13,713 bases of DNA, taken from positions 1 to 13,713 of the forward strand of contig DEKA01000010.1 of the NCBI GenBank assembly GCA_002353635.1, given 5' to 3'. Below the pieces are notes generated by a model. It ran no database searches. It was not told where the DNA came from and saw only the letters and a program-made list of their open reading frames with translations. Origin of the DNA: Lachnospiraceae bacterium UBA2734 (GTDB lineage Bacteria; Bacillota; Clostridia; Lachnospirales; Lachnospiraceae). Positions 6,807 through 13,713 of the stretch are shown in pieces. The position numbers and the translations under genes are program-made. The first letter of the stretch is position 1. Every line of letters starts with the position of its first letter.

Positions 6807-7595
6807 TCAAAGAGGCGCCCGCGTCGGCCTTCCAAACGGCGCCTTTGCGACATTCCAGACATAGGATCCCACCCTCGCCACGCGATGTGCATAGAAGTCT
6901 GCGCGGCTCTCGTTCTGCTCATATTCTACGATGAATTGATGGCAGACGCGGAGACGATTGTGCAAAACCCATACATTCAGGAGCCGCTCGGAAAGATACC
7001 CGTAAATTCTCGGCTCATACTGGCCGCTGCCCGCAGTCGAAAGAACACTCTCTATTGAGAACAGGATGCGGAATAGCCACGCACAGTAATCATCAAAAAC
7101 AGCGCGTCTGCAGATCATCATGTTCTTATAGACCGTGCATTTTCCCTCCATGTACGCGTCATAATCCTCCAGATAATCAGGGCACTCCTCTGACACGGCG
7201 CGGCGCAGCAGCTCCAGATCCGTCTTCCTTCCGCTGTTGTGGATATAGTCCTCTGCCACAGACTCCTTCAAAAACGCCATCTGCGGCAGGACGATATCAT
7301 ATGACCGCAGAAAATGCAGGGCCTCTTTCTCCGAGAGCACGCGCTTCTCCGACCAGTGGTTTGCAAAATACCGCCTGTAGTGGTCTATCCCCACATAAGG
7401 ATCCCTTGTGTTGCGCCAGATCCAGTAAAATCCGGTGAGCTCGCAGTAATCCCCGTTCTTTCTGGAAATATTCTCGCCCTCATCGTCATAGACATCACCT
7501 GTCACATGTCCCCTGTAAGCGCCCACGAGGAGGGTCTTATAGCCCTTTTCCTTGATGCTGTTGTATGGCTTGTGTGTGATGACATAGATGGACAT
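6807..7595 (-). CDS. DUF4422-family glycosyltransferase
   Basis: Single-domain protein of 262 residues of the DUF4422 type, found in capsule and LPS clusters and treated as glycosyltransferases. Family signatures are ITHKPYNSI (6-14), DDEGENIS (37-44), the strong CELTGFYWIWRN block (51-62) and GIDHYRRYF (69-77). Near the C-terminus are KNMMICRR (157-164) and the YGYLSERLLNVWV helix (198-210). No TM or signal sequence is visible, so it should act at the cytoplasmic face on a lipid-linked sugar. It starts 10 nt after the stop of the DUF4422-GT8 gene, with AGGAAG as ribosome site, so translation of the two is closely linked. The glf gene downstream makes it a candidate user of UDP-Galf, but donor and acceptor are not shown by the sequence. 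The stop is followed by a stem-loop. Confidence 0.85.
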   Translation of the reverse strand: MSIYVITHKPYNSIKEKGYKTLLVGAYRGHVTGDVYDDEGENISRKNGDYCELTGFYWIWRNTRDPYVGIDHYRRYFANHWSEKRVLSEKEALHFLRSYDIVLPQMAFLKESVAEDYIHNSGRKTDLELLRRAVSEECPDYLEDYDAYMEGKCTVYKNMMICRRAVFDDYCAWLFRILFSIESVLSTAGSGQYEPRIYGYLSERLLNVWVLHNRLRVCHQFIVEYEQNESRADFYAHRVARVGSYVWNVAKAPFGRPTRAPL

Positions 7596-7605
7596 GTTCT
7601 GCTTC

Positions 7606-9447
7606 CTATTTGCGGATCAGTGCGATATATATACGGTCAAGAAAAGCTCTTCGTCTTGTTGCAACAGGAAAGAGTTTGATGACAGCCGCCGAAAGGCGTT
7701 TATACATGTTTCTGCCATTACCGTCTCTGCCGGCAGCGCATGCACTCAGCACAAGTTCATAATAAGGCGTCCTGCGCAGAGATGCCCAGAAATACTCGGC
7801 CAGGTCCTCTCCCGGCACATTCCATGGCTTTGTGCCGCCGGCATAGTGAATTATTTTCGGATGCGCATGTGCAGCTCTGTATGCATTCTGAACATCGGCA
7901 GGTGCATACGCAATAACCTGTGAAACTCTTGTGTGATTCATGTCATGGATCAGGTTCCAGGCCATATCCAGGTACATCACATGGCCCTCACATTGCAAGT
8001 TCAGAATATCCTGATCGTTAAACCTGTATGGATGAGAGGCAAAGGAAAGCCATTGCTTCAGCGTATACATTTCCCGCATCTTCTTTTCATTGAGCAGGAG
8101 GACCCCTGCCTGAAAATAACCGGCCGGATTTTTCATATGGAACTCCTCTGCAATATATCGCTGCGCGTTAGGATCGGCACCGCCGATCTGCCCGAGAAAA
8201 TCAGCGTCTCTGACTGCTCCCAGCATATAACCGCCCAGGTCTGTTGCATACAGATGCGCAACATCCTCACAGATGATCAGATCGCAGTCCAGATACAAAA
8301 CCTTGTCGTACGCAGGCATAATCTCCTGGATCAGAAAGCGGTAATACGTCTCCTGTGTGATGTGTGCATGGGCTTTCAGATCATAACAGGCCAGAATTTT
8401 TCCCGGATTGAAGAAACGAAGCGAGACATTGTCGCGGCCCTTGAGCATGCCTGTCAGTTTCTGCCTGTTTGCCTCCGAGAGATCTTTGCTGATCAGCACA
8501 AGATCGTAGAAGCTCTCCCTGCTGCAATGATCCAGAAGTGATTGCAGGCACGCCGAGAATATGGGGACGAACCCATTGTTGGCGGCAAAGACAACCGGCA
8601 CACATTCCTTATGAGCGCTCAGCGGATAAATGAAATCCTGCGGCTCTGTATGCTCAATGCAGACACACTGCACCTCCCTGATGCGGATATCCGGTTCCGA
8701 CTGCTGCAGATAGAGCAGATAGATATTGAGAAGTCTCTCCGAGAGGTGTCCCGGCGTGCGCAGAGCTTCCGTGCTGTACATCCGCATATCTCTTCGCCCG
8801 CAGAATTCCTTCAGTACGCCGAACATCCATGTGCAGTACCTGTCGAACAGATCCGCTCTCATAATGAACATATTGCAGAAGCATGCGTAGTGCCCACTGC
8901 TGAACTGATGTGCCGCATTACTGTAACATGGATATTTTTCGTCAATAATATCCAGCATCAGCTGGTAATCTTCGCCATGAAGAAAAGCTCCTGACGCGAA
9001 TTGCTGCGCAGGTGTTCTGTACCTGCCGGGCATTTTCCGGAGGTCCTTTCTGGTCGTGACCACAACATCACACTGCTCTATAGCTCTCTCGACATCTTCG
9101 GCATGAAGACAATACCGGTCTGTGACATTCTGTGTCAGATATGGTTCTATGATGTTGCCGAAAGAATCCTCCCTGAAAGTACGGCCGGACAGATTGAAAT
9201 AACGCCTGTAATGACAGAAGCCATAATAATCCAGCTTCAGGTTCTTCCACGCCCAGTACTGTGCTGTCAGCTCACAGTAGGACGGATTGAGAGTGGAAAT
9301 ATTATCTCCTTCACTGTCATGCCAGATACCTGGAATAAGAGAATGCCCCTCTACAGAACATCCTACCTGTATAGGGGTAAAAACATCGTCATTTAAGACA
9401 TCTGAAGGTTTATGACACGAAATGAGAATCTTTACATTCTTCTTCAA
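7606..9447 (-). CDS. two-domain glycosyltransferase: DUF4422 fused to GT8
   Basis: Protein of 613 residues with two catalytic modules. Residues about 5-270 are DUF4422: LISCHKPSD, the CELTAQYWAWKN block (58-69), GFCHYRRYF (76-84), CNMFIMRADLF, and GHLSERLLNIYLL. Residues about 283-560 are a GT8 (LgtC/glycogenin-type) retaining transferase. It starts with VPVVFAANNGFVP, and has the metal-binding DCD at 387-389 (YLDCDL), FQAGVLLLN (445-453), NDQD (477-480) and HYAGGTKPW (534-542), the nucleotide-diphosphate end motif. A basic tail follows, perhaps for membrane contact. GT8 enzymes usually use UDP-Glc or UDP-Gal. The start is TTG at 9447: CTCCT at 9455-9459 gives an AGGAG ribosome site with 7-nt spacing, and no in-frame ATG precedes the family homology. 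The two modules probably add two consecutive sugars to one repeat unit. Confidence 0.9.
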   Translation of the reverse strand: MKKNVKILISCHKPSDVLNDDVFTPIQVGCSVEGHSLIPGIWHDSEGDNISTLNPSYCELTAQYWAWKNLKLDYYGFCHYRRYFNLSGRTFREDSFGNIIEPYLTQNVTDRYCLHAEDVERAIEQCDVVVTTRKDLRKMPGRYRTPAQQFASGAFLHGEDYQLMLDIIDEKYPCYSNAAHQFSSGHYACFCNMFIMRADLFDRYCTWMFGVLKEFCGRRDMRMYSTEALRTPGHLSERLLNIYLLYLQQSEPDIRIREVQCVCIEHTEPQDFIYPLSAHKECVPVVFAANNGFVPIFSACLQSLLDHCSRESFYDLVLISKDLSEANRQKLTGMLKGRDNVSLRFFNPGKILACYDLKAHAHITQETYYRFLIQEIMPAYDKVLYLDCDLIICEDVAHLYATDLGGYMLGAVRDADFLGQIGGADPNAQRYIAEEFHMKNPAGYFQAGVLLLNEKKMREMYTLKQWLSFASHPYRFNDQDILNLQCEGHVMYLDMAWNLIHDMNHTRVSQVIAYAPADVQNAYRAAHAHPKIIHYAGGTKPWNVPGEDLAEYFWASLRRTPYYELVLSACAAGRDGNGRNMYKRLSAAVIKLFPVATRRRAFLDRIYIALIRK

Positions 9448-9544
9448 TGCCAGACTCCTGTGATCCTGTACGCAATATAAAACGACAGCTGCTTATTTCG
9501 ATTGTGCACAGCTTAACAGACAGATGAACTGCCAGTCTGACGGC

Positions 9545-9568
9545 ATGCCAGATAACATCATCTGGCAT
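9545..9568. other. stem-loop overlapping the end of the co-polymerase gene
   Basis: A perfect 9-bp stem pairs ATGCCAGAT (9545-9553) with ATCTGGCAT (9560-9568) around a 6-nt loop. It contains the stop codon of the co-polymerase gene (9558-9560) and precedes the 110-nt gap before the next gene. No U tract follows on the minus strand, so it looks more like an RNA-processing or stability element than a terminator. I see no convincing promoter in the gap. Confidence 0.45.
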
Positions 9569-11018
9569 AATCATATGTCGTCACAACACCGATGATCTTC
9601 TTGCCATGTCTCTTCAGCGTACCGACGTTGTACTCCACTTCTGTGCGGGGAGATCTGTGCAGCCCTACCGAGAGGACAAAATTCTCGCCAGAAAGCAGTG
9701 CATTCATATCCTCTGCCTTTGTCGCCGGCGTTCCCTCAACGACCTGTAAGCCTGCAGCGGTGAATTTCCTCTTCAGCACCTCGTTGATTTTTTCATTGTA
9801 TTCCCCGCCGCCATTTTTCACGAGATAGACACTGCCGGCTCTTCCGTCTTTTTCCAAAAGGGCGGCCAGCTCGTCCGTGAACATCTCCGCCTTCTGCTCC
9901 CCGGAGAGCCACCTGTGGACAGGGTCTGTGTCTCTCCGGATAAATCTGCTGATATTCTTCGAGACCAGAATACCGGTGTCTTCAGAAATAAAATTCTCCG
10001 AAAAAGAGGTTCCGGCCAGCTCTTCCACGTCCTCCGCCGTCATCATCAGATCTGCCGTGAGGTATCTGAGCACGACCCAGGCCAGAACGAAAAAGAGCCC
10101 TGCTGCTGCGCCGCCTGCAATATAGCGCATTCTGTGTACAATGATCTTGGTGGGATGATCCTTCGCCTTCAGTGCATCAAAATAAGCCTGCTCGTCAGAG
10201 GAGAAAGAATTGTTCGAACCAAAAGAGGAGATGGATGTTGTCATCTGTGTCAGCTTGTCTGTCTGATCCTGCTGCATCTGATTGACTGTGGCGCTGATCA
10301 GTTCATTGTAGGAATCCGACACCAGTACAGGGTCGCTCTCCTTGCCGAGCTGATAATGCGTGAGAACATTCTGAACAGCCTTCTCTACGACATCCATAAT
10401 CTGGCTGCACTGATCCTTTGTCAGCGACTCCACAGCGACATTGATCGTGTTCTGATATTCATAGGAAATCGTGCCGTTCTCTGCATCCGCATCGGTCCTG
10501 ACGGTGGAACCTTTGAGATCGACGTTTTTGCTGCTGTCGGAAGAGGTGGTGTTGATCGTCACCAGCTCATTGACATATTTATCACTGTCTGGATCATTGA
10601 CAATCTTCGCAATCTGATCAAAATCGCTGCTGCTGAGAATACTGCTGTTGATGACGTTGGAGAGATCAACAGGCCCAATGACCGAATACTGCCTGGTCAT
10701 CGTCGGCACCCGGCTGGCATCCACCTGCATGAGGATGGAGTGATTCATATAGTCCACCTGTGCATTTTTGGATTTCTCGAGGCTTTTGTACTGATCATAT
10801 TCTCTCTCAACATCAGCCGCCTCAGCATCCAGAAGGTTTTCCTTTGCCTCTGCAATGTTCTGGTCGTAATTGATTGTCTTTCGGCCCATCAGAGCCATAA
10901 GCGCGAAGCCAATCACAAGACCGATCAGAAAGCCGGCCAAGCACTTCTTCCAGTTAAGGCACAGCTGAAAGAACATGTCCTTCAGGTTGATGGTCATCTC
11001 GTCGTCTGCTGTCTTCAT
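9558..11018 (-). CDS. Wzz/CapA-type polysaccharide co-polymerase with a long cytoplasmic tail
   Basis: Chain-length-type membrane protein of 486 residues. A short N-terminal cytoplasmic part (INLKDMFFQLCLNWKK) leads to TM1 (about 26-45), an extracytoplasmic region (about 46-298) with charged coiled-coil stretches at both ends, and TM2 (about 299-320) followed by RYLTADLM. This Wzz topology fits co-polymerases that act with Wzy. The cytoplasmic tail (321-486) resembles the later part of a BY-kinase fold, ending VGTLKRHGKKIIGVVTTY. Where a Walker A motif would be there is VKNGGGEYNEK (400-410), with no GKS/T, so kinase activity is unlikely. The ATG overlaps the stop of the upstream polymerase gene (ATGA, 11015-11018), with AAAGGAG as ribosome site, implying coupled translation. 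A separate BY-kinase may lie outside the window. Confidence 0.85.
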   Translation of the reverse strand: MKTADDEMTINLKDMFFQLCLNWKKCLAGFLIGLVIGFALMALMGRKTINYDQNIAEAKENLLDAEAADVEREYDQYKSLEKSKNAQVDYMNHSILMQVDASRVPTMTRQYSVIGPVDLSNVINSSILSSSDFDQIAKIVNDPDSDKYVNELVTINTTSSDSSKNVDLKGSTVRTDADAENGTISYEYQNTINVAVESLTKDQCSQIMDVVEKAVQNVLTHYQLGKESDPVLVSDSYNELISATVNQMQQDQTDKLTQMTTSISSFGSNNSFSSDEQAYFDALKAKDHPTKIIVHRMRYIAGGAAAGLFFVLAWVVLRYLTADLMMTAEDVEELAGTSFSENFISEDTGILVSKNISRFIRRDTDPVHRWLSGEQKAEMFTDELAALLEKDGRAGSVYLVKNGGGEYNEKINEVLKRKFTAAGLQVVEGTPATKAEDMNALLSGENFVLSVGLHRSPRTEVEYNVGTLKRHGKKIIGVVTTYDYAR

Positions 11019-13684
11019 ACTCTCTCCTTTTGTCTGCCGGCAGAACGCACGTCCTGCATCATCAGCAACACCGGTACAACATTATAACAGATATCCATAA
11101 TGTGGTGGTCCGAAATTCCCGTAATCGCAATAATAATCATCACATAGACGGCCCAGAAGTTCTTCCCGCGCAGAAATCTTCTCTGCAGCAGTACGGTAAT
11201 GAGCAGATACATAACAAAGAACAAAAGCCCGTACATGAGCAGCATCCGCAGATAGGAGTTGTCGATGAAGAAATACGAATGTGTCTGCACCTCATAGCCG
11301 GTTCCACCCGATCCGTATTCCTCTATCAGGTTTCCAAGAAGACGCAGAGGATATTCTGTCAATGCCTGATGCCCCAAACTGATCCGGTCCATAAAGGTCT
11401 TCAGCTGAGGAAATTCAGCCACAGTCCGGTCATAAAATGTCTGCTGAAACAAGATCGACTCAAGAATGGATGCTGCCGCACAGAGCAGAAAAACATACTG
11501 CACAGCTGATAAAAGAAGGATCCTCATTCCCCTGTATGTAAAGTGAGTATTGCTGCTGAGATTCCGTTTCTTCTGTCTGCCGGCGCCGTCATAATTTCCG
11601 CTCTCTTCTGCGGGATGCCCTGTCTCCTCGGCACTTTTCTTCTCTGTGCGCCGCAACAAGATCCGGGCCGCCCCCGCCGCCGTGCACACGAGACAACCGG
11701 CAGTCAGAAGGAGCAGTGCGATAGTATCTGTAGCGCACGCCATGAGATGATGCACAATATACAGACAGAGAGACAGGAGGATATACCCGAGGACAGATGG
11801 CCTGCCATCCTTCAAAATGGTATAGGCTGCCGCCATATAGAAAATGTGCGAGGCTGCATCCGTGTGATACTGCATGCCAAACGCATGCTTGTACCCGGCG
11901 CGGACTACATAAGGAAGGACACCGGTCATAGAGAGGTGATAGGCGGTGAGCATCACGCCCGCGCCGATCAGGATACCAAACCATAAAAGAGGTCTTGGAT
12001 TCTTTCTCTTTCCGGCAGGGATAACAAGCCCTGTCAGCATCAGCTCGACGCCTCTTCCATTCAGCTCTCCAAAGCTCCACGTGAGATAGCTGACGAGCAG
12101 GAAAAGGACTGCAATTATCATGATGAAGCGATTCTGCTCCATGTTGCTGAGTGCATCAGCTGCAGCCACCAGCAGCAGACATACTCCGGCCGTGCAGATC
12201 GTATAAGGAACAGTCCAGTCCTCCAGAATCACATTGAGCAGAGTGGAATCCAAAAAGACACGGAAATAGACCATGGCAAACCCGGCATAGAAGAGAATGC
12301 ACATGATACGGTCGTGGTTTTTATCCTGCAGGAGGGCAGCGTTACCACCCGCAGGAAACTCTCCCGCCTTCCTTTTGCCACTTGACAGGAATCTGACCGC
12401 GCTGCTGAGCAGAAGCCCGAAAAGAACAAGGACAAGAGGCCGCAGGACCAGCTGCTCCTGCCAAGGGCCGAATTGCCACAGCTCTTTGCACGACGCGTCC
12501 ATACCGTGCATCCAGAGAAAGAAGGCCCAGAGATTTGCAGAGGCAGTACCTGCGCAGGCAGTAGCGCGCTCATGGTGATGATCACCTGCGTTCTCTGGTC
12601 CATGCGCCTGTCCTGCCGGCGTGCAGGGCATGGACGCGCCGGAAAAAGGCGACTTCCCTCTTGCCGAAACAGAGCAGAGCAGAAACAGTGCTGCCATGCA
12701 TGCAGCCGTACCAAGGAGAGAGGTCACCACCCCGTACAGTCCGCTAAAAACGCCGCCGTATTCCCTCACGACATAATTGACAGCATTTCCCCTCAGAATG
12801 CTGTATGCCCAGACAAGAGCACAGATCGACACTGCTGCAGTCCATACGGCAGTGAGAAGACAATTTGATCTTTTCCTCTTTGATCTGTCCTGCGGGCGGC
12901 AGAAAATCTGACGTTCCAATACCGCTGCCACATCATACCCAAAGGCTGCAAAGAGAAGTCCGACAGCTGTCACATCCAGATTAAAGGGCAGAATCCAGCC
13001 TCTTCTTCCGGCGGACACCCCTGCAAAGCATCCGGCAAGTCCGAATGCAGTGATCAGCACACAGGCCGCCAACGATGCATCCTCTTCTTTCCTGTCCTTG
13101 TCGCCTTCCGCAGACATCCCTTGCATAAAGGCATGCACTGCCTCCTGCACGCACACAAGAATGATCGCCGCACTTCCGCCGGAGATCAACAGCCAGAAGA
13201 CACCCACCGCGGGATGATCATTCATTGAAGCGCCCATTCCCCAGAAAAGTGACTCTGCCTCCTGCCGCAGCTGCGACGCGGCAAAAGACAGATCCGGCGC
13301 ATCCGCTTTCGCAAGGTCCCACAGAAAAGCTGCTGCGCCGGCTGCAAGAACCGGTACAAACCAGATGAGCAGAAGATGAAACATTTTTGCTGAAAATGCT
13401 CTTCTACTGCCTTCCCGGGTAGTACTGCCGCAGCTTCCATGCCGTGAGATGCCCCGGTCATGTAGTCCGTCAGCTCTCTGCGCCTGCGGCAAAGCAGCAG
13501 ATCCTCTCTCATATATGCCAAAGCCTGCAAATGCCACCATCAGCGGGTAGTACAGGGAGCTCAGGCAATTGTACAGAAAACCGTCTGCAGGCACAGTGTG
13601 TGCAGCAACCGTCAGAAGGACAGCGACAAAGAGACCCAACGATACAAAGCGCTGTTGCCCGATTACCTGTTCTTTATCCTTCAA
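11015..13684 (-). CDS. fusion of an acyltransferase-3-like domain and a Wzy-type polymerase
   Basis: Very large integral membrane protein of 889 residues with about 20 hydrophobic segments, roughly twice the usual polymerase length. Residues about 10-430 look like an acyltransferase-3 (COG3594-like) module. This part has an H29 motif (VAAH), YYPLMVAFAGFG for the usual FHMPLFFFISGY, a VFWLL segment, ILPFNLDVTAVGLLFAAFGY, and a late His (H393) in FFLWMHGMD. A soluble linker of about 25 residues follows (12388-12313). Residues about 458-889 look like a Gram-positive Wzy. They include YKHAFGMQYHTDAASHIFY, RISLGHQALTEYPLRLLGN, FFIDNSYLRMLLMYGLLFF and ITGISDHHIMDICYN. I chose TTG at 13684, which has GAGGTG at 13690-13695 with 5-nt spacing. 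A TTG at 13705 has no site, and the frame stays open to the edge. It probably polymerises the repeat unit at the outer membrane face. Acylation activity is uncertain. Confidence 0.8.
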   Translation of the reverse strand: MKDKEQVIGQQRFVSLGLFVAVLLTVAAHTVPADGFLYNCLSSLYYPLMVAFAGFGIYERGSAALPQAQRADGLHDRGISRHGSCGSTTREGSRRAFSAKMFHLLLIWFVPVLAAGAAAFLWDLAKADAPDLSFAASQLRQEAESLFWGMGASMNDHPAVGVFWLLISGGSAAIILVCVQEAVHAFMQGMSAEGDKDRKEEDASLAACVLITAFGLAGCFAGVSAGRRGWILPFNLDVTAVGLLFAAFGYDVAAVLERQIFCRPQDRSKRKRSNCLLTAVWTAAVSICALVWAYSILRGNAVNYVVREYGGVFSGLYGVVTSLLGTAACMAALFLLCSVSARGKSPFSGASMPCTPAGQAHGPENAGDHHHERATACAGTASANLWAFFLWMHGMDASCKELWQFGPWQEQLVLRPLVLVLFGLLLSSAVRFLSSGKRKAGEFPAGGNAALLQDKNHDRIMCILFYAGFAMVYFRVFLDSTLLNVILEDWTVPYTICTAGVCLLLVAAADALSNMEQNRFIMIIAVLFLLVSYLTWSFGELNGRGVELMLTGLVIPAGKRKNPRPLLWFGILIGAGVMLTAYHLSMTGVLPYVVRAGYKHAFGMQYHTDAASHIFYMAAAYTILKDGRPSVLGYILLSLCLYIVHHLMACATDTIALLLLTAGCLVCTAAGAARILLRRTEKKSAEETGHPAEESGNYDGAGRQKKRNLSSNTHFTYRGMRILLLSAVQYVFLLCAAASILESILFQQTFYDRTVAEFPQLKTFMDRISLGHQALTEYPLRLLGNLIEEYGSGGTGYEVQTHSYFFIDNSYLRMLLMYGLLFFVMYLLITVLLQRRFLRGKNFWAVYVMIIIAITGISDHHIMDICYNVVPVLLMMQDVRSAGRQKERV

Positions 13685-13694
13685 GCCTACACCT

Positions 13695-13713
13695 CGCTGA
13701 GGCAAAATCCGCG
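13695..13713. repeat. partial copy of the intergenic palindromic element, cut by the window edge
   Basis: The sequence cgctgaggcaaaatccgcg matches 3305-3323 at 17 of 19 bases, in the same orientation relative to the minus-strand gene that follows. It ends at the ribosome site of the AT3-Wzy gene. The window edge cuts it, so whether the second palindrome arm is present cannot be seen. Confidence 0.45.

Noticed and set aside
9915..11087. Plus-strand open frame of 390 codons antisense to the co-polymerase
   Set aside because: No ribosome site or recognisable domain. The antisense gene has TM segments, coiled coil and operon coupling that support it instead.
1..13713. tRNA, rRNA, CRISPR array, insertion sequence or attachment site
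   Set aside because: No cloverleaf, regular spaced repeats, transposase or terminal inverted repeats were seen on either strand.

Overview
The window looks like chromosomal DNA from a Gram-positive anaerobe of the Bacillota, most likely class Clostridia and possibly Lachnospiraceae. The grounds are AGGAGG-type ribosome sites, several TTG starts, an OmpR/sensor-kinase pair and a capsule or exopolysaccharide gene set of Gram-positive style (integral-membrane polymerase, membrane co-polymerase, galactofuranose supply). The base composition is roughly balanced with a slight G+C bias, judged by eye. Family or genus cannot be fixed from this sequence alone.

Layout. (1) Positions 1-147 hold the 5' end of a minus-strand gene of unknown function, with a convincing sigma-A-type promoter and a leader of about 150 nt. 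(2) Positions 432-2563 hold a plus-strand two-component system: an OmpR-family response regulator followed by a two-TM histidine kinase. (3) A bidirectional hairpin terminator at about 2585-2628 separates the kinase from a converging minus-strand block. (4) Positions 2659-13684 hold eight minus-strand genes. In transcription order they are: a very large acyltransferase-3-like/Wzy polymerase fusion, a Wzz-type polysaccharide co-polymerase, a DUF4422-GT8 double glycosyltransferase, a single-domain DUF4422 glycosyltransferase, a GHMP kinase resembling plant galacturonokinase, a nucleotide-sugar pyrophosphorylase, UDP-galactopyranose mutase (glf), and a HAD-type hydrolase. No genes for the initiating phosphosugar transferase, flippase or BY-kinase are visible, so the cluster almost certainly continues beyond position 13713.

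How the genes may work together (inference). The kinase makes a sugar-1-phosphate (galacturonate or galactose), the pyrophosphorylase turns it into a nucleotide sugar, and the mutase contracts UDP-Gal (or an analogue) to a furanose. The three glycosyltransferase domains then build the repeat unit. The Wzy part of the fusion polymerises it, the AT3 part may O-acetylate it, and the co-polymerase sets chain length. The two-component system is convergent with the cluster, and nothing in the sequence shows that it controls the cluster.

Most interesting points: the AT3-Wzy fusion; a bacterial galacturonokinase-like protein next to a pyrophosphorylase and glf; the DUF4422-GT8 fusion beside a DUF4422 paralogue; a co-polymerase tail resembling a BY-kinase without its P-loop; and a palindromic intergenic sequence at about 3287-3347 that partly recurs at the right edge of the window.
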